Positions 41,831 through 53,048 are shown, counted from the first letter of the stretch. The stretch is 64,000 bases of DNA from Sinanaerobacter chloroacetimidivorans (GCF_018128545.1 NZ_JAGSND010000002.1:271325-335324); one strand, 5' to 3'. Translations and numbers: made by a program. The notes: generated by a model not told the origin, from the sequence alone.

Positions 41831-44344
41831 TCAATGATTATCATCATCGAGTTCTACTTTTTTCATTAAAGCATGTTCCAAAGCTTCACTCACGTTATTA
41901 ATCAATACAAATTCAAGCTTCTTTCTCACATTTGCAGGGATTTCTTCGATATCCACGGCATTGTCTGCAGGCAGAAGCACCTTCTTGATTCCGGCTCTGT
42001 GTGCAGCCAGTACTTTTTCTCTGATTCCGCCGACAGGAAGAACTTTGCCTCTCAGGGTAATTTCACCTGTCATGGCGACATCTTTCCTCACAGGAATCTG
42101 CGTTAAAGTGGAGATAATGGCTGTACACATGGTTACTCCGGCAGAAGGACCGTCCTTTGGTGTAGCCCCTTCCGGAATGTGAATATGCAGATCATTTTCT
42201 TTATAGAAATCCTCATTGATGCCAAGCTCTTTGCTGATGGAGCGAATATAGCTGATTCCTGCCTTCGCAGATTCCTGCATCACCTCTCCAAGCTGTCCGG
42301 TCAAGACCAGTTTTCCATTACCGGGAATCAAGGTAGTTTCAATAAACAGAGTGTCGCCGCCCACTACTGTCCAGGCAAGACCTGTTGTTACACCGATCTC
42401 GTTCTCCCCTTCTATAATATCATATCGATACCTCTTTTTGCCAAGATAAGATTCAATATTATTGGCAGAAATTCGAATTCTTGTGGCATCACCCTCAACG
42501 ATCTTCCTGGCAGCCTTACGGCATACGTTGGCAATTTCCCGTTCCAGGTTTCTGACGCCGGATTCCCTTGTATAATAATTGATAATGCTTCTTATGGTGG
42601 TCTCCGACACGGTGAGGTTTTCATCCTTCAATCCATGCTCTTTAATTTTTTTAGGTACCAGATACCGCTCGGCGATTTTCACCTTTTCTTCTTCCGTATA
42701 ACTGGGTACCTGAATCACTTCCATTCTGTCCAGCAACGGTCTTGGAATGGTATCCGTGGTATTTGCCGTTGTAATAAACATAACCTGAGATAGATCAAAG
42801 GGAATCTCAAGGTAATGATCTCCGAATTCTTTATTCTGTTCCGGGTCAAGGACTTCGAGCAGCGCAGAGGCAGGATCTCCTCTGAAATCCGCACCGATTT
42901 TGTCAACCTCATCGAACAGGAATACCGGATTCTTGGTTCCTGCTTCCTTGATAGCTGAGATCACTCTGCCGGGAATGGCACCGATATACGTTCTTCTATG
43001 GCCTCTGATCTCCGCTTCATCCCTGACACCACCCAGAGACATTCTTACAAATTCTCTGTTTACAGCTCTGGCAATGGATCTGGCCACAGAGGTTTTTCCT
43101 ACACCCGGCGGACCTACCAGACAAAGAATGGGGGCCTTCATGCTTTTAGACAACTGCATCACCGCTAGATATTCGAGCACACGCTCTTTCACCTTTTCCA
43201 GGCCGTAGTGATCTTCGTCCAGAATTTTCTGTGCCACCTTCAAATCTATGGTGCCTTTTGAGGTTTTATTCCATGGCAACGCCAAAATCCATTCAATATA
43301 CGTCCTGATGACGCCGCCTTCGGCGGAAGAGGGCTGTATCTTTGACAGACGCTTGATCTCCTTCTCCACCTTTTCCGAAATTTTCGGAGCCAGCTTCAGC
43401 TTTTTCAACTGCTTCAGCCACTCATCGATTTCGTCTTCAATGGCACCATCCTGCCCCAGTTCCTCCTGAATGGCTCTCATTTGCTCTTTCAGGTAATATT
43501 CCCGCTGAACCTTGTTGATCTGAGAACGAACCTTAATATTGATATCCTGTTCAATGGTCAGGATCTCTATTTCTTTGCTGAGGATCTCATTTAAAATTTC
43601 CAGTCTCTCTTCCGGGTCGAAGGCTTCCAGGATTCTCTGCTTCTCATCGGTTTTTATGTCCAGATGGGAGGTTATGATATCCGCCAGTCTGCCCGGCTGA
43701 TCTATGGAAGCTACTGAGGGGAAGATATCCTGAGAAACCTTTGGATTGAGATCCAGATAGGTCTCAAAATTCCCCAGGGTTGAACGCATCAAAGCAACAA
43801 TTTTTGCCGGAAGCTCATCATACTCTTGTTCTGCAATTTTCTTAATGGCACATTTGAAATATGGCACCTCGAAGATGACATCCCGGATTTCTCCTCTGCT
43901 GACGCCTTCCACCAAAACTCGAATTGCATCCCCTGGTAATTTAAGCATTTGCTTTATTTTAGCAATGGTTCCTATTTTATAAAAATCATCATGTGTCGGA
44001 AGATCTGTGTCAGCATCCTTTTGTGCTGAAAGAAATACCAATTGATTCATCATCATGGCCTTTTCCAACGCACTGATGGATTTTTCTCTCCCTATATCAA
44101 AATGAAGCACCATATAAGGGAAGATAGACAAGCCCCTAAGAGGAATCATCGGCATGTTTTTCACAGAAGCATCTTTCACTTCTTCTTCTTCCTCTGCTTC
44201 CTCGGAAATTGCTTCTCCAATCTGCCCCAGTATTCCCTCCGGCTCCTCTGCAAAATCTGCTTCAGCCGCTTCCTGCAGGCTCTCTTTCTCTTCTTTCAGT
44301 TCTTCTTTTTTTCTGCCCTTTTTCTTTTCCTCTTTTTCTGTCAT
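41831..44344 (-). CDS. lon: ATP-dependent protease Lon
   Basis: 837 residues from the ATG at 44342-44344 (AGGAGGATAAT upstream); 15 further codons are open upstream. N-terminal substrate-binding domain preceded by a highly acidic/lysine-rich stretch of about 55 residues ([17 protein letters not shown]), which is longer than in most Lon proteins. AAA+ module with [15 protein letters not shown] and [11 protein letters not shown]. Protease domain with the Ser in [11 protein letters not shown] and the Lys about 43 residues later. Terminated separately from clpX by a hairpin between the genes. Confidence 0.97.
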   Translation of the reverse strand: MTEKEEKKKGRKKEELKEEKESLQEAAEADFAEEPEGILGQIGEAISEEAEEEEEVKDASVKNMPMIPLRGLSIFPYMVLHFDIGREKSISALEKAMMMNQLVFLSAQKDADTDLPTHDDFYKIGTIAKIKQMLKLPGDAIRVLVEGVSRGEIRDVIFEVPYFKCAIKKIAEQEYDELPAKIVALMRSTLGNFETYLDLNPKVSQDIFPSVASIDQPGRLADIITSHLDIKTDEKQRILEAFDPEERLEILNEILSKEIEILTIEQDINIKVRSQINKVQREYYLKEQMRAIQEELGQDGAIEDEIDEWLKQLKKLKLAPKISEKVEKEIKRLSKIQPSSAEGGVIRTYIEWILALPWNKTSKGTIDLKVAQKILDEDHYGLEKVKERVLEYLAVMQLSKSMKAPILCLVGPPGVGKTSVARSIARAVNREFVRMSLGGVRDEAEIRGHRRTYIGAIPGRVISAIKEAGTKNPVFLFDEVDKIGADFRGDPASALLEVLDPEQNKEFGDHYLEIPFDLSQVMFITTANTTDTIPRPLLDRMEVIQVPSYTEEEKVKIAERYLVPKKIKEHGLKDENLTVSETTIRSIINYYTRESGVRNLEREIANVCRKAARKIVEGDATRIRISANNIESYLGKKRYRYDIIEGENEIGVTTGLAWTVVGGDTLFIETTLIPGNGKLVLTGQLGEVMQESAKAGISYIRSISKELGINEDFYKENDLHIHIPEGATPKDGPSAGVTMCTAIISTLTQIPVRKDVAMTGEITLRGKVLPVGGIREKVLAAHRAGIKKVLLPADNAVDIEEIPANVRKKLEFVLINNVSEALEHALMKKVELDDDNH

Positions 44345-44415
44345 ATTATCCTCCTGTTTCAAATCCCCTTTGAAAAATAATTCCGGCAAAAACAGTGAAT
44401 CCGTATATCATTCTG

Positions 44416-44446
44416 AACAAAAACAGGCGGCATAAAGCCGCCTGTT
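44416..44446 (-). terminator. Intrinsic terminator of clpX
   Basis: AACAGGCGGC (44422-44431) pairs with GCCGCCTGTT (44437-44446); on the minus strand TTTGTTC follows. Begins 1 base after the clpX stop, so lon is probably transcribed from its own promoter or by read-through. Confidence 0.85.
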
Positions 44447-44447
44447 C

Positions 44448-45731
44448 TTATGATGCAGTCTCTTCGTTCTTCTTGTTTCGTTTTGCCTCTACAAGCACTA
44501 GCGCCGGCCCCGTGTTATAATCAATTGTTCCTTTTGTTATGATACACTTTCTGATGTCCTCTCTCGATGGGAGTTCATACATAATATCTGTCATAACGTG
44601 CTCTAATATACTTCTTAGACCTCTGGCTCCCGTTTTTCTTTCGATTGCTTTTTCCGCTACTCTGGAGATGGCATCATCTTCAATCTCCAATTCTACGCCA
44701 TCCATCTGGAACAGCTTTTTATACTGCTTCAGAATCGCATTCTTTGGTTCTTTAATGATGCGTACCAAAGCTTCTTTTGATAATTCATCCAAGGTTACCA
44801 TTACCGGCAGTCTTCCGATGAATTCGGGGATTAAGCCGTATTTCAGCAGATCCTCCGCCTGCACCTGTTTCAGGATTTCAGAAGCTTCCATCTTCGAGGA
44901 TTTGATATCTGCATTAAAGCCGATGGTCTTCTCTCCAACTCTTCTTTGAATGATCTTATCCAAGCCGTCAAAAGCCCCGCCGCATATGAACAATACATTG
45001 GTAGTGTCAAACTGGATAAAATCCTGATGCGGATGCTTCCTGCCCCCCTGAGGAGGTACACTGGCGACGGTGCCTTCCAAAATCTTCAGCAGCGCCTGCT
45101 GAACGCCTTCCCCGCTTACATCTCTTGTGATGGAAGGATTTTCGGATTTTCTGGCAATTTTATCAATTTCATCTACGTAGATGATTCCTTTTTGCGCTTT
45201 TTCAATGTCGTAATCCGCTGCCTGAATCAGTTTTAGCAGAATATTTTCAACGTCCTCACCAACATAGCCGGCTTCTGTCAACGCAGTAGCATCGGCGATG
45301 GCGAAAGGAACGTTCAAAATTTTTGCCAGGGTTTGTGCCAGCAGTGTTTTGCCCGATCCGGTAGGACCGATCATAACGATATTACTTTTTTGAATTTCTA
45401 CGCCGTCATTATCTAATTTACCCAGGCTGTTCACTCTTTTGTAATGATTATAAACAGCAACTGCCAGAGATTTTTTGGCATTATCCTGATCTATGACATA
45501 GTCAGACAGGATGCCGGCAATCTCTTTGGGTTTCGGCAGTTCAAACTTAGCAGATGAATTGCCGGATTCATCCAGAGAATTTGAAAATTCCTCTTTGATG
45601 ATATCCTGGCAAAGTTCAATGCATTCATCACAAATATATACATTTGGTCCAGCCACAAGTCTTCGCACTTGATCCTGCGGCTTTCCGCAAAATGAACATT
45701 TCAGTTGTTTTGTAGCATCATATTTGCTCAT
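44448..45731 (-). CDS. clpX: ATP-dependent Clp protease ATP-binding subunit ClpX
   Basis: 427 residues. N-terminal C4 zinc-binding domain ([18 protein letters not shown] ... CDECIELC). AAA+ motor with Walker [16 protein letters not shown], Walker B IIYVDEID, sensor and pore loop GYVGEDVEN, and the IGF-type loop for ClpP binding (EKTIGFNAD). Unfolds substrates and feeds them to ClpP, encoded immediately upstream. Confidence 0.98.
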   Translation of the reverse strand: MSKYDATKQLKCSFCGKPQDQVRRLVAGPNVYICDECIELCQDIIKEEFSNSLDESGNSSAKFELPKPKEIAGILSDYVIDQDNAKKSLAVAVYNHYKRVNSLGKLDNDGVEIQKSNIVMIGPTGSGKTLLAQTLAKILNVPFAIADATALTEAGYVGEDVENILLKLIQAADYDIEKAQKGIIYVDEIDKIARKSENPSITRDVSGEGVQQALLKILEGTVASVPPQGGRKHPHQDFIQFDTTNVLFICGGAFDGLDKIIQRRVGEKTIGFNADIKSSKMEASEILKQVQAEDLLKYGLIPEFIGRLPVMVTLDELSKEALVRIIKEPKNAILKQYKKLFQMDGVELEIEDDAISRVAEKAIERKTGARGLRSILEHVMTDIMYELPSREDIRKCIITKGTIDYNTGPALVLVEAKRNKKNEETAS

Positions 45732-45744
45732 GCGCTAAACCCCC

Positions 45745-46326
45745 TTACTTTCTTTTCATTACCTTATCTATAATCCCATACTTTACTGCGGCTTCTGCAT
45801 CCATGAAATTGTCTCTGTCGGTATCTTTTTCTATTTGTGTGAGATCCTGACCGGTATTTTCACTTAAGATTCTGTTTAATTTTTCTCTTGTCTTTATGAT
45901 ATGATCCGCATGAATTCTGATATCTTCCGCCTGACCATTGATTCCTCCTAAAGGCTGATGAATCATAATTTCAGCATTCGGCAGTGCAAATCTCTTTCCC
46001 TTCGCCCCTGAAGAAAGTAAAAATGCACCCATGCTGGCAGCCATTCCAATACAAATCGTCGAAACATCCGGCTTAATATATTGCATTGTATCATAGATGG
46101 CCAATCCTGCCGTTACTGAGCCGCCTGGGCTGTTAATATAGAAGTTGATATCCTTATCCGGATCTTCGGATTCCAGGAATAAAAGCTGAGCCACTATAAG
46201 ACTTGCCGTATGTTCATCAACAGCCTCACCCAAGAATACGATTCTATCCTTTAAAAGTCTCGAATAGATATCATATGACCTCTCACCTCGATTGGTTTGT
46301 TCTACCACCATTGGTATCAGTGTCAT
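45745..46326 (-). CDS. clpP: ATP-dependent Clp protease proteolytic subunit ClpP
   Basis: 193 residues from the ATG at 46324-46326, which begins [25 protein letters not shown] as in ClpP homologues; eight codons further upstream are open. Catalytic Ser in [12 protein letters not shown], His in MIHQPLGG, Asp in [15 protein letters not shown] precedes the start. Part of the tig-clpP-clpX order conserved in bacteria. Confidence 0.97.
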   Translation of the reverse strand: MTLIPMVVEQTNRGERSYDIYSRLLKDRIVFLGEAVDEHTASLIVAQLLFLESEDPDKDINFYINSPGGSVTAGLAIYDTMQYIKPDVSTICIGMAASMGAFLLSSGAKGKRFALPNAEIMIHQPLGGINGQAEDIRIHADHIIKTREKLNRILSENTGQDLTQIEKDTDRDNFMDAEAAVKYGIIDKVMKRK

Positions 46327-46405
46327 TTCATCTACCCCCTTTTCACTCATTATAGTACTGTTTTTGCTAATTAAAGATTAGTATTCTATTTTATATTACT
46401 ATATA

Positions 46406-47689
46406 TTACTCAACTATAGCATTTTCAAACATGAAATCAACAGCTTTTCTCATTTTAATATCTTTTTCCAGATACATCATGTTTTCAGCTTGCATAGCTT
46501 CCTTCAGTTTTTCAACTTCCATCTTATACTGGTCAGCCATGGCTTTTAATTCTGCGTCGATTTCTTCCTGAGAAACCTCAAGTTTCTCAGCATTTGCAAC
46601 TGCTTCTACAACCAATCTGGTCTTTACTTTCTTATGAGCATCTGCTCTGAGTTCTCCTCTGAATTCCTTCGGATCTTTCTGCAGATATTCAAAATACTTC
46701 TGAAGGTCAAGTCCCTGGTATCTGAGCTGCTGATCAAACTCCTGCATCATTTCGTCAATCTGATCCTCTACCATGATTTCAGGAATGTCAATTTCATTGG
46801 CTTCATAAACCTTTTCCAAAACAGCATTCTTTGTTTCATATTCCGCTTTGGATGCAGCAGTTTTCTCCAGCTTTTCTCTGGAATCCTTTTTCAGTTCTTC
46901 CAGTGTGTCAAATTCACTGACATCCTTGGCAAATTCATCGTTCAGCTCAGGTTTTTCGGTTTCTTTGATCTCATGAACCTTGCACTTAAATATGGCTTCC
47001 TTGCCTGCAAGATCAGTGCTGTGATATTCCGTTGGGAAAGTCACCTTAACGTCTCTTTCTTCTCCGACAACAGCACCCACCAGCTGTTCTTCAAAGCCTG
47101 GAATAAAAGTGCCGGAACCAAGGGTCAGAGGCTGTCTCTCAGCGGTACCGCCTTCAAATTGTTCTTCTCCGACAAATCCTGCATAGTCAATGAGCACCGT
47201 ATCTCCATCCTGTGCAGGTCTCTCTACCGCTACCAGTCTGGAATTTCTCTTCTGCAGAGATTCCAATTCTTTATTGACATCTTCATCCGTAATCGCATGC
47301 TCTACTTTCGTAACTTTTACCCCTTTGTAATCCTTTACTTCAAATTCAGGCTTTACAGTAACAGTAATGGTAACCTTGAAGCCCTCGCCCTTTTCAATTT
47401 TATCAAAGTCAGCAGATGGTCTGTCAACCGGGTTGATTGCAAGCTCATCAAGAGCTGCCGGATAACCCTTGGAGAACATCTGATTAATAGCATCTTCAAA
47501 AAATACGTCTTCTCCGTAACGCGCTTCTATGAGTTTTCTTGGAGCCTTCCCTTTTCTGAAGCCGTCCACTACATATTTACCCTTGGTAGCCTGATAGGCA
47601 TCATTTACTGCCTTCTCAAATTCTTCTGCAGTAAATTCCATTGTGAACTTTACTTCATTTTTTTCTTTTGAGATAAAAGTTGATTTCAT
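46406..47689 (-). CDS. tig: Trigger factor
   Basis: 427 residues. Ribosome-binding N-terminal domain (the signature region GFRKGKAPRKLIEARYG), a FKBP-type peptidyl-prolyl isomerase domain (about 150-245; DGDTVLIDYAGFVG ... GTFIPGFEEQLVG) and the helical C-terminal chaperone arms. First chaperone met by nascent chains. AGGAGGATGAAATAA precedes the ATG. Own promoter and a leader of about 75 bases with a hairpin. Confidence 0.98.
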   Translation of the reverse strand: MKSTFISKEKNEVKFTMEFTAEEFEKAVNDAYQATKGKYVVDGFRKGKAPRKLIEARYGEDVFFEDAINQMFSKGYPAALDELAINPVDRPSADFDKIEKGEGFKVTITVTVKPEFEVKDYKGVKVTKVEHAITDEDVNKELESLQKRNSRLVAVERPAQDGDTVLIDYAGFVGEEQFEGGTAERQPLTLGSGTFIPGFEEQLVGAVVGEERDVKVTFPTEYHSTDLAGKEAIFKCKVHEIKETEKPELNDEFAKDVSEFDTLEELKKDSREKLEKTAASKAEYETKNAVLEKVYEANEIDIPEIMVEDQIDEMMQEFDQQLRYQGLDLQKYFEYLQKDPKEFRGELRADAHKKVKTRLVVEAVANAEKLEVSQEEIDAELKAMADQYKMEVEKLKEAMQAENMMYLEKDIKMRKAVDFMFENAIVE

Positions 47690-47723
47690 TTATTTCATCC
47701 TCCTAATATTATAAACATCTATA

Positions 47724-47747
47724 AGACCAATGGATACCCATTGGTCT
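47724..47747 (-). ncRNA. Leader hairpin of tig
   Basis: AGACCAATGG (47724-47733), 4-base loop, CCATTGGTCT (47738-47747): a perfect 10-bp stem in the 5' untranslated region. No T-run follows, so more likely an mRNA-stability element than a terminator. Confidence 0.6.
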
Positions 47748-47770
47748 GAAACGCATAATGCGCGCATATT

Positions 47771-47799
47771 ATTATACCTTTTCAATTATGTAATGTAAA
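47771..47799 (-). promoter_or_regulatory. Sigma-A promoter of the tig-clpP-clpX operon
   Basis: On the minus strand TTTACA (47799-47794), 17 bases, TATAAT (47776-47771). Confidence 0.85.
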
Positions 47800-47884
47800 G
47801 GGTTATTAAGAAAGAAGCAATTTTTTCTCTCCGCTCTCCTTTAAGGACAAAATGCAGTTTGCCGCTTCCGCCGAAGACGTATAA

Positions 47885-47909
47885 AAAAGATAGCTGTTTT
47901 CACAGCTAT
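47885..47909 (-). terminator. Intrinsic terminator of the CYTH gene
   Basis: ATAGCTGT (47890-47897), TTTC loop, ACAGCTAT (47902-47909); on the minus strand CTTTTTTAT follows. About 70 bases after the CYTH stop. Confidence 0.9.
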
Positions 47910-47976
47910 TTTTTTCTTTCGTTTTATTGTTTACGTTCCATACTATTTTTAAACATGTAAAGGTAAGCTTCTCTTC

Positions 47977-48615
47977 TTATCCGATATATTTATTCTCTTC
48001 CAAAAGCTTTAACCCTCTTGCATATTTGCTCCGGTCCTCGGCTGCCAAGCCATACTTTTCAGCTAAAACCGCGCCTATATTTCTTACATCTTCTTTTTCC
48101 CCTGAAAAAAGCTCTATTTCCATTTCGCAAATCGGAAGCGTTCCGAAATCAGTAATGATATCTCCTTCGTCAATGGCCACCTCACAGATGCTCTTGCCTG
48201 TATCTACCCGAAGCTTGCTTCTTAAAAACCGGGTTTCCAGCAGGCTGTGCAACGGTTTGCCTTTCACCAGCTCTATCATATACTGACCGATATCACTTTC
48301 TTTAAAAATTTCTGAATCCGGCATGATGAAACAAGCCTCATCATTCACCGGAACATTGATTTCTTCTCTGGTATGAAGTCCGTCTACGCTTTCTCCATTC
48401 CACTTCAGTGAAGCAACGATACGGTTGCCTTCCATACGAATACGAAAAGCAATATCATTTTTTGATAATATATAATCGTCAGTGTCAAAGTATGAAGCCT
48501 TCATAAAAACTTTTTCTCTTGAGTCTTTCTCTTCTATGCCCAAAAGATACTCATCATCCCAAATGCGCTTAGCAGTCTCTTTATCCCCTATGCTGTACTT
48601 CATTTCAATTTCCAT
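47977..48615 (-). CDS. CYTH-domain protein (inorganic triphosphatase-like)
   Basis: 212 residues. The defining ExExK motif is EIEMK at residues 2-6. Alternating charged residues on strands follow (FRIRMEGNRIVASLKWNG, REEINVPV, RFLRSKLRVD, CEVAIDEGDI, CEMEIELFSG), as expected for a triphosphate tunnel enzyme. Members hydrolyse tripolyphosphate, thiamine triphosphate or make cAMP; small bacterial ones are mostly triphosphatases. Sits upstream of tig on the same strand but with its own terminator, divergent from rubrerythrin. Confidence 0.9.
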   Translation of the reverse strand: MEIEMKYSIGDKETAKRIWDDEYLLGIEEKDSREKVFMKASYFDTDDYILSKNDIAFRIRMEGNRIVASLKWNGESVDGLHTREEINVPVNDEACFIMPDSEIFKESDIGQYMIELVKGKPLHSLLETRFLRSKLRVDTGKSICEVAIDEGDIITDFGTLPICEMEIELFSGEKEDVRNIGAVLAEKYGLAAEDRSKYARGLKLLEENKYIG

Positions 48616-48785
48616 ATCTCGTCTTTCCTTATATCCTTATCTTACGCACTTTGCTTCTATATGAACTTATGTCTTTTATGTCATATAATATTACCATAAT
48701 CAGTCATAAAATACAACTGAAAAAGAGGGGCGCTTTTGTGAATTCTATGTTCGCGGACTGTAATAATTTCCTGTTTGCTGGAAAT

Positions 48786-48813
48786 AATGGTTGGTAAGAG
48801 CCAATCAACCATT
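48786..48813 (+). ncRNA. Leader hairpin upstream of rubrerythrin
   Basis: AATGGTTG (48786-48793) pairs with CAACCATT (48806-48813); a second short pairing GG/CC lies inside. It ends about 20 bases before the GGAGGTACCC site and could be an operator or a leader structure. Confidence 0.45.
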
Positions 48814-48843
48814 GATGAAATGATAAAATTAACGGAGGTACCC

Positions 48844-49377
48844 ATGAAATTAGAAGGAACAAAAACGGATCAAAATTTAAGAAATGCTTTTTCCGGCGAA
48901 TCAGAAGCCAGAAATAAATACACATATTTCGCTTCAGTTGCAAGAAAAGAAGGTTACGAACAAATCGCCGCCTTTTTCGAAGAGACAGCCGGAAACGAAA
49001 AGGAACACGCAGAAATCTGGTTTAAAGCATTGAACGGAATCGGAAATACAAAGCAAAACCTGAAGCATGCTGCGGAGGGTGAGCATTACGAATGGACCGA
49101 CATGTATGCCGGCTTTGCAAAGGATGCAAAGGAGGAAGGGTTTACCAATTTTGCTTATCTGTTTGAAAAAGTCGCCGAGATCGAAAAGCACCATGAAGAA
49201 CGATTTCTGGCACTTCTCCACAATCTGGAAAGCAATGCCGTATTTGAAAAACCGGAAACAGTCACTTGGATCTGCAGAAACTGCGGACATATCATGGAGG
49301 GAACAAAGGCTCCCGAGGTATGCCCGGTCTGCCAGCATCCACAGGCCTACTTCCAGGTAAAAGCTGAAAACTGGTAA
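48844..49377 (+). CDS. rbr: Rubrerythrin
   Basis: 177 residues from the ATG at 48844 (GGAGGTACCC); a longer frame from 48775 lacks a site. N-terminal diiron four-helix domain with [38 protein letters not shown]-terminal rubredoxin-type iron site with CRNCGH and CPVCQHP. It reduces hydrogen peroxide in anaerobes using NADH through rubredoxin-type partners. Single-gene unit ending in a terminator shared with the convergent aminotransferase gene. Confidence 0.97.
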   Translation: MKLEGTKTDQNLRNAFSGESEARNKYTYFASVARKEGYEQIAAFFEETAGNEKEHAEIWFKALNGIGNTKQNLKHAAEGEHYEWTDMYAGFAKDAKEEGFTNFAYLFEKVAEIEKHHEERFLALLHNLESNAVFEKPETVTWICRNCGHIMEGTKAPEVCPVCQHPQAYFQVKAENW

Positions 49378-49392
49378 GGTTTTTTATAGAAA

Positions 49393-49426
49393 ATACCGGA
49401 TATAAGCGTTTTCCTATATCCGGTAT
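49393..49426. terminator. Bidirectional terminator between rubrerythrin and aminotransferase genes
   Basis: ATACCGGATATA (49393-49404) and TATATCCGGTAT (49415-49426), a perfect 12-bp stem. T-rich sequence follows on both strands (CTTTGCCTTT on plus; TTTTCTATAAAAAA on minus). Confidence 0.85.
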
Positions 49427-49476
49427 CTTTGCCTTTAGAAGTATTTTATTTTTTCAATATACAAAGATAGGTATCC

Positions 49477-50829
49477 TTATTTTATGCACTTCTGGATAGC
49501 CTTTTCATAAATGTCCAGACCAGCTTCCAGCTGCTCGTCTGTTACACAGAGAGGACAGAGGAATCTGATAACATTTCCGTATGTCCCTGCACTTTCAAGA
49601 AGAAGACCATGCTGAACAGCTTCATTTACGATAGCATTTACGAGGTCTGCATTTGGCTTCTTTGATGCTTTGTCCGTAACAAATTCAACACCCATCATAG
49701 CGCCAACGCCTCTGACATCTCCGATTACTTCATATTTTTCTTTCCATTCATTGAATCTCTTCATGCATTTATCTGCGATCTTCAACGCTTTTCCAGGATA
49801 ATCTTCTCTTTCCATTACTTCGATAAGCTTTAAAGCCGAAGCACAAGAAACAGGGTTACCGCAATAGGTTCCGCCGATAGTACCAGGGGTAACGGCATCC
49901 ATGATTTCTGTTCTGGCCGTTACTGCGGAAAGAGGAAGTCCACCTGCGATGGATTTCGCACTGGTCATAATATCAGGAGCACAGCCTGCTTCTTTATAAT
50001 ATTCGGAAGCAAACATTCTGCCGGAACGTGCAAAGCCCGTCTGTACTTCGTCGGTAATCATCAGAATGCCATATTTATCACAAATTTCTCTTACAGCTTT
50101 TACCCATTCTATCGGAGCCGGTACGAATCCGCCTTCTCCCTGGATCGGTTCAAATACGATGGCTGCAACATATTGAGCAGGAGAAGCATCCACAAACACT
50201 TCTTCCAGTTTTTTCACATAATATTCAATGGCTTCTTCATCTGTTAAGCCTGCAGGTTTTCTATACATATTCGGGAATTCAGCTCTGTAAATACCATCCG
50301 GGAATGGACCCATACCGATAGCGTATGCTTTTTTCGCCGTCATGGTCATGGTCATCATGGTTCTGCCATGGAAAGCACCGGAGAAAACAATAATATTTGG
50401 TCTTCCGGTATAGCTCTTCGCAATTTTTACAGCGTTTTCATCAGCTTCGGCACCGCTGTTAACGAACATGGTTTTCTTGGAATCTCCTTTTACAGGAACG
50501 ATGCTGTTCATTTTTTCAGCAAGTTCTATGTATCTCTCATGAGTGGTGATGTTCATCATTGCATGGAAATATTTTTCAGTTTGTGCTTTTGCCGCATCAA
50601 TAACCTCAGGATTGCTGTATCCGATATTCAGTACGCCAACTCCGCCAATCCAGTCGAGGAAAATATTGCCGTCAACGTCTTCGAACATAGCTCCTTCACC
50701 TCTGGCGATTACGCATGGGTAAATGCATTTGATTGCATTGGGCATTGCTTTAGCACGTCTGTCGATAATTTCCTTTGCCTTTGGACCCGGGAGCGGAGTA
50801 ACTATTTTTGGTAAAGCATCTCTTAACAT
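49477..50829 (-). CDS. Class-III aminotransferase (4-aminobutyrate / acetylornithine type)
   Basis: 450 residues, fold type I PLP enzyme. Cofactor-binding features: NSGAEADENAVKIAK, AFHGRTMMTMTMT, the Asp in ITDEVQTGFARSG, and the Schiff-base Lys in TSAKSIAGGLPLSAV. EPIQGEGG is the family phrase. The pattern is near GabT (4-aminobutyrate transaminase), with related omega-amino acid or ornithine transaminases as alternatives. AAGGAGGATACAAAAA precedes the ATG. A sigma-54 activator gene lies upstream on the same strand and may govern it. Confidence 0.88.
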   Translation of the reverse strand: MLRDALPKIVTPLPGPKAKEIIDRRAKAMPNAIKCIYPCVIARGEGAMFEDVDGNIFLDWIGGVGVLNIGYSNPEVIDAAKAQTEKYFHAMMNITTHERYIELAEKMNSIVPVKGDSKKTMFVNSGAEADENAVKIAKSYTGRPNIIVFSGAFHGRTMMTMTMTAKKAYAIGMGPFPDGIYRAEFPNMYRKPAGLTDEEAIEYYVKKLEEVFVDASPAQYVAAIVFEPIQGEGGFVPAPIEWVKAVREICDKYGILMITDEVQTGFARSGRMFASEYYKEAGCAPDIMTSAKSIAGGLPLSAVTARTEIMDAVTPGTIGGTYCGNPVSCASALKLIEVMEREDYPGKALKIADKCMKRFNEWKEKYEVIGDVRGVGAMMGVEFVTDKASKKPNADLVNAIVNEAVQHGLLLESAGTYGNVIRFLCPLCVTDEQLEAGLDIYEKAIQKCIK

Positions 50830-50904
50830 TTTTTGTATCCTCCTTTTTTTCCATATGTCAATAATAGATTGTACATATGCTTTTTAAAAACGATTGAACT
50901 AATG

Positions 50905-50918
50905 TTGGCAAAAGCCAA
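50905..50918. promoter_or_regulatory. Palindrome TTGGC-aaaa-GCCAA upstream of the aminotransferase gene
   Basis: Perfect 5-bp arms with a 4-base centre, about 80 bases before the start codon. Candidate regulator site; the binder is unknown. Confidence 0.45.
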
Positions 50919-51069
50919 TTGTATGATTTGATTCCATTTCTTGTAGCATACAAATTTCATGCCGAAGAAATATTTTATTGAAAAAAATTATTATATCAGA
51001 AAACCCTTGCAATTTCAGGGCTCTAAGGACTACTGCAAATTCACTTTTTATGATTGTTTACAAAAGTGG

Positions 51070-51093
51070 AAAAAAACTTCTCACATATGAGAA
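51070..51093 (-). terminator. Intrinsic terminator of the first sigma-54 activator gene
   Basis: TTCTCA (51078-51083), CATA, TGAGAA (51088-51093). On the minus strand GTTTTTTTCC follows the stem. About 20 bases after the stop codon. Confidence 0.85.
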
Positions 51094-51112
51094 AAAAGCA
51101 TCCTCTTTTTTC

Positions 51113-52903
51113 CTATTTTATATCCAATTCTGCAAGTTTTCGGTAAAGGGTCGCTCTGCTGAGGCCCAGTTCTTTGGCCACTCTATCCTTAGCATTGCTG
51201 TTGCTTCCATACTTTTTCAGTTTCCGTAAAAGAATTTCCTTTTCATAAAATCTTACCTGCTCGCTAAGGGGCAGATCACTGTCTTCAATTTGTATTAAAT
51301 TGAGTTCATCCTTTAACAATCTTGCGGGAACCGCGTCGATACCTATGGTATCGCCAAAAGCCATGTTGGTGCCGTATTCCACTGCATTTTCCAGCTCTCT
51401 GACGTTTCCCGGCCAATCATAAGACTCGTAAAGACGCTCCACCTCTTCCGTAAAGCCTTTGATCTTTTTATTCATAAAGGTATTGTATTTATTCAGGAAG
51501 TGATACATCAGCAGTTTTATATCCGATCTCCTGCCGCGTAAAGGCGGAATGGTAAGGGGAATGACACTAAGCCGGTAATAGAGATCCTCCCGGAAGGTAC
51601 CTTCCCGTATCATTTCTTCCAAATCTTTATTGGTAGCTGCAATCACTCTTACATCTACGATGATGACCTTGTTGCCCCCAACTCTTTCAAACCTCATATT
51701 TTGGAGTACATGAAGAATTTTTACCTGGAGATGCAGGGGCATGTCTCCGATTTCATCAAGAAAAATGGTCCCTCCGTTGGCCAGTTCAAACTTTCCGAAT
51801 TTTCCTTTGTCATTGGCCCCTGTGAAGGCGCCTTTTTCATATCCGAACAGCTCACTTTCCAGCAGATTCTCGGGTATGGCGCCGCAGTTTACCGTTATGA
51901 AAGGTCCCTTGGCTCTGGAGCTGGAATAGTGTATCGCTTTCGCAAACATCTCCTTTCCGGTGCCGCTTTCTCCTGTAATCAAAACGGTGGAATTTCCCCT
52001 GGCAGTAATAAGCGACTGGTTCTTAGCCCTTCTGATCGCCTCGCTCTCTCCCATGATATCATCAAAGGTATACTTCAGCGCTCTGGTATTGATATTATAG
52101 ACCAGTTTCTGTGCCTCTTCAATATCACGAAAGGAAATAACAACTCCTGCCACTTTGCTTTCCGTAAAGAAGGGTTTTGCCGTCACGATAAAATGGAAGC
52201 TGCCTCTGTCATTTGTGTAGACCTCTTCATTTTCCGTGTAGCCGTTGCCGGAACGCAGCACTTCCAAAGCAGGCGTACCCCTCATAAATTTACTGATATG
52301 GCTGCCGATCATATCGTCCTTGGTAGTTTTAAAAAGTTCTTCGGCCATATAGTTGCAGTGCCGGATATAGCCTTTGCTGTCAATGGCAAAGATCCCTTCA
52401 TGGGTGGTTTCCAGAACAGTCGCCATCTCGTTCATGCTCAGCTCGATATTATTCAGCGCTACTTTCTGCATTACCTTCGCTGCCAGTAAATCTGCCATCT
52501 TTTCAACAAAGGTTACCATACTTCTGTTTTTATCTAAAAGAATTGCCTTCTGTTGTTCATTTAAAGCAACTAAACCAATAATCCCAATGATCTGGTTGTC
52601 CGATTTAATCGGTGTACAGATTTCGGCCAGTTCATTATAGCCATCACCGGGATTTCCGTAATATTGATCACTGATTGCATCTGCTACATACTCCGTCATT
52701 CCGCTTCTTAGTACTCTTGCATAAAGGTAGTTTCCGTCCAGCTCTCCAGCTTCTTCCTTTTGGCCGATCCTGTTTGTATATACGGCTGTGCCTCCCACTA
52801 TCGTGAGCTGGTTGTCTACGATTTCTACCTCAACACCGATGGCAATGGCAATCGCTTCCGCCACCTGCTGCACACTTGGCGCAATTTCTTTCAATAAAGA
52901 CAT
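51113..52903 (-). CDS. Sigma-54-dependent activator with GAF and PAS domains
   Basis: 596 residues from the ATG at 52901-52903 (GGAGGATCAG upstream); 80 more codons are open but lie in non-coding GC-rich sequence. Order: GAF-like sensor (about 1-150), PAS (about 155-270), AAA+ domain with Walker [13 protein letters not shown], the sigma-54 contact loop GAFTGA ([11 protein letters not shown]) and [11 protein letters not shown], and a Fis-type helix-turn-helix at the end ([21 protein letters not shown]). Activates -24/-12 promoters on binding an unknown ligand. Candidate targets are the symporter/amidohydrolase genes upstream and the aminotransferase downstream. Confidence 0.95.
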   Translation of the reverse strand: MSLLKEIAPSVQQVAEAIAIAIGVEVEIVDNQLTIVGGTAVYTNRIGQKEEAGELDGNYLYARVLRSGMTEYVADAISDQYYGNPGDGYNELAEICTPIKSDNQIIGIIGLVALNEQQKAILLDKNRSMVTFVEKMADLLAAKVMQKVALNNIELSMNEMATVLETTHEGIFAIDSKGYIRHCNYMAEELFKTTKDDMIGSHISKFMRGTPALEVLRSGNGYTENEEVYTNDRGSFHFIVTAKPFFTESKVAGVVISFRDIEEAQKLVYNINTRALKYTFDDIMGESEAIRRAKNQSLITARGNSTVLITGESGTGKEMFAKAIHYSSSRAKGPFITVNCGAIPENLLESELFGYEKGAFTGANDKGKFGKFELANGGTIFLDEIGDMPLHLQVKILHVLQNMRFERVGGNKVIIVDVRVIAATNKDLEEMIREGTFREDLYYRLSVIPLTIPPLRGRRSDIKLLMYHFLNKYNTFMNKKIKGFTEEVERLYESYDWPGNVRELENAVEYGTNMAFGDTIGIDAVPARLLKDELNLIQIEDSDLPLSEQVRFYEKEILLRKLKKYGSNSNAKDRVAKELGLSRATLYRKLAELDIK

Positions 52904-53048
52904 CTGATCCTCCTGACACAACTCAAGAATTAAGTATTTCTGTATATTATACCAAATTTTTTTGTTTAGGAACAGATTTGAGACAAATTTCTTATTTTTA
53001 ATAATCATTGTTCCGTTCGGCGGCTTTGCTCGCCGCTGTCCTTTTGGC

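Noticed and set aside
46634..47671. A 345-codon open frame on the plus strand opposite the trigger factor gene
   Set aside because: It is fully antisense to a certain gene, has no proper ribosome binding site, and its composition is that of a shadow frame (rich in Phe, Leu, Ser).
50950..50964. Second sigma-54 promoter (CGGCATGAAATTTGT on the minus strand) before the aminotransferase gene
   Set aside because: The essential GC of the -12 box reads GT, so I do not call it, although an activator gene lies next door.
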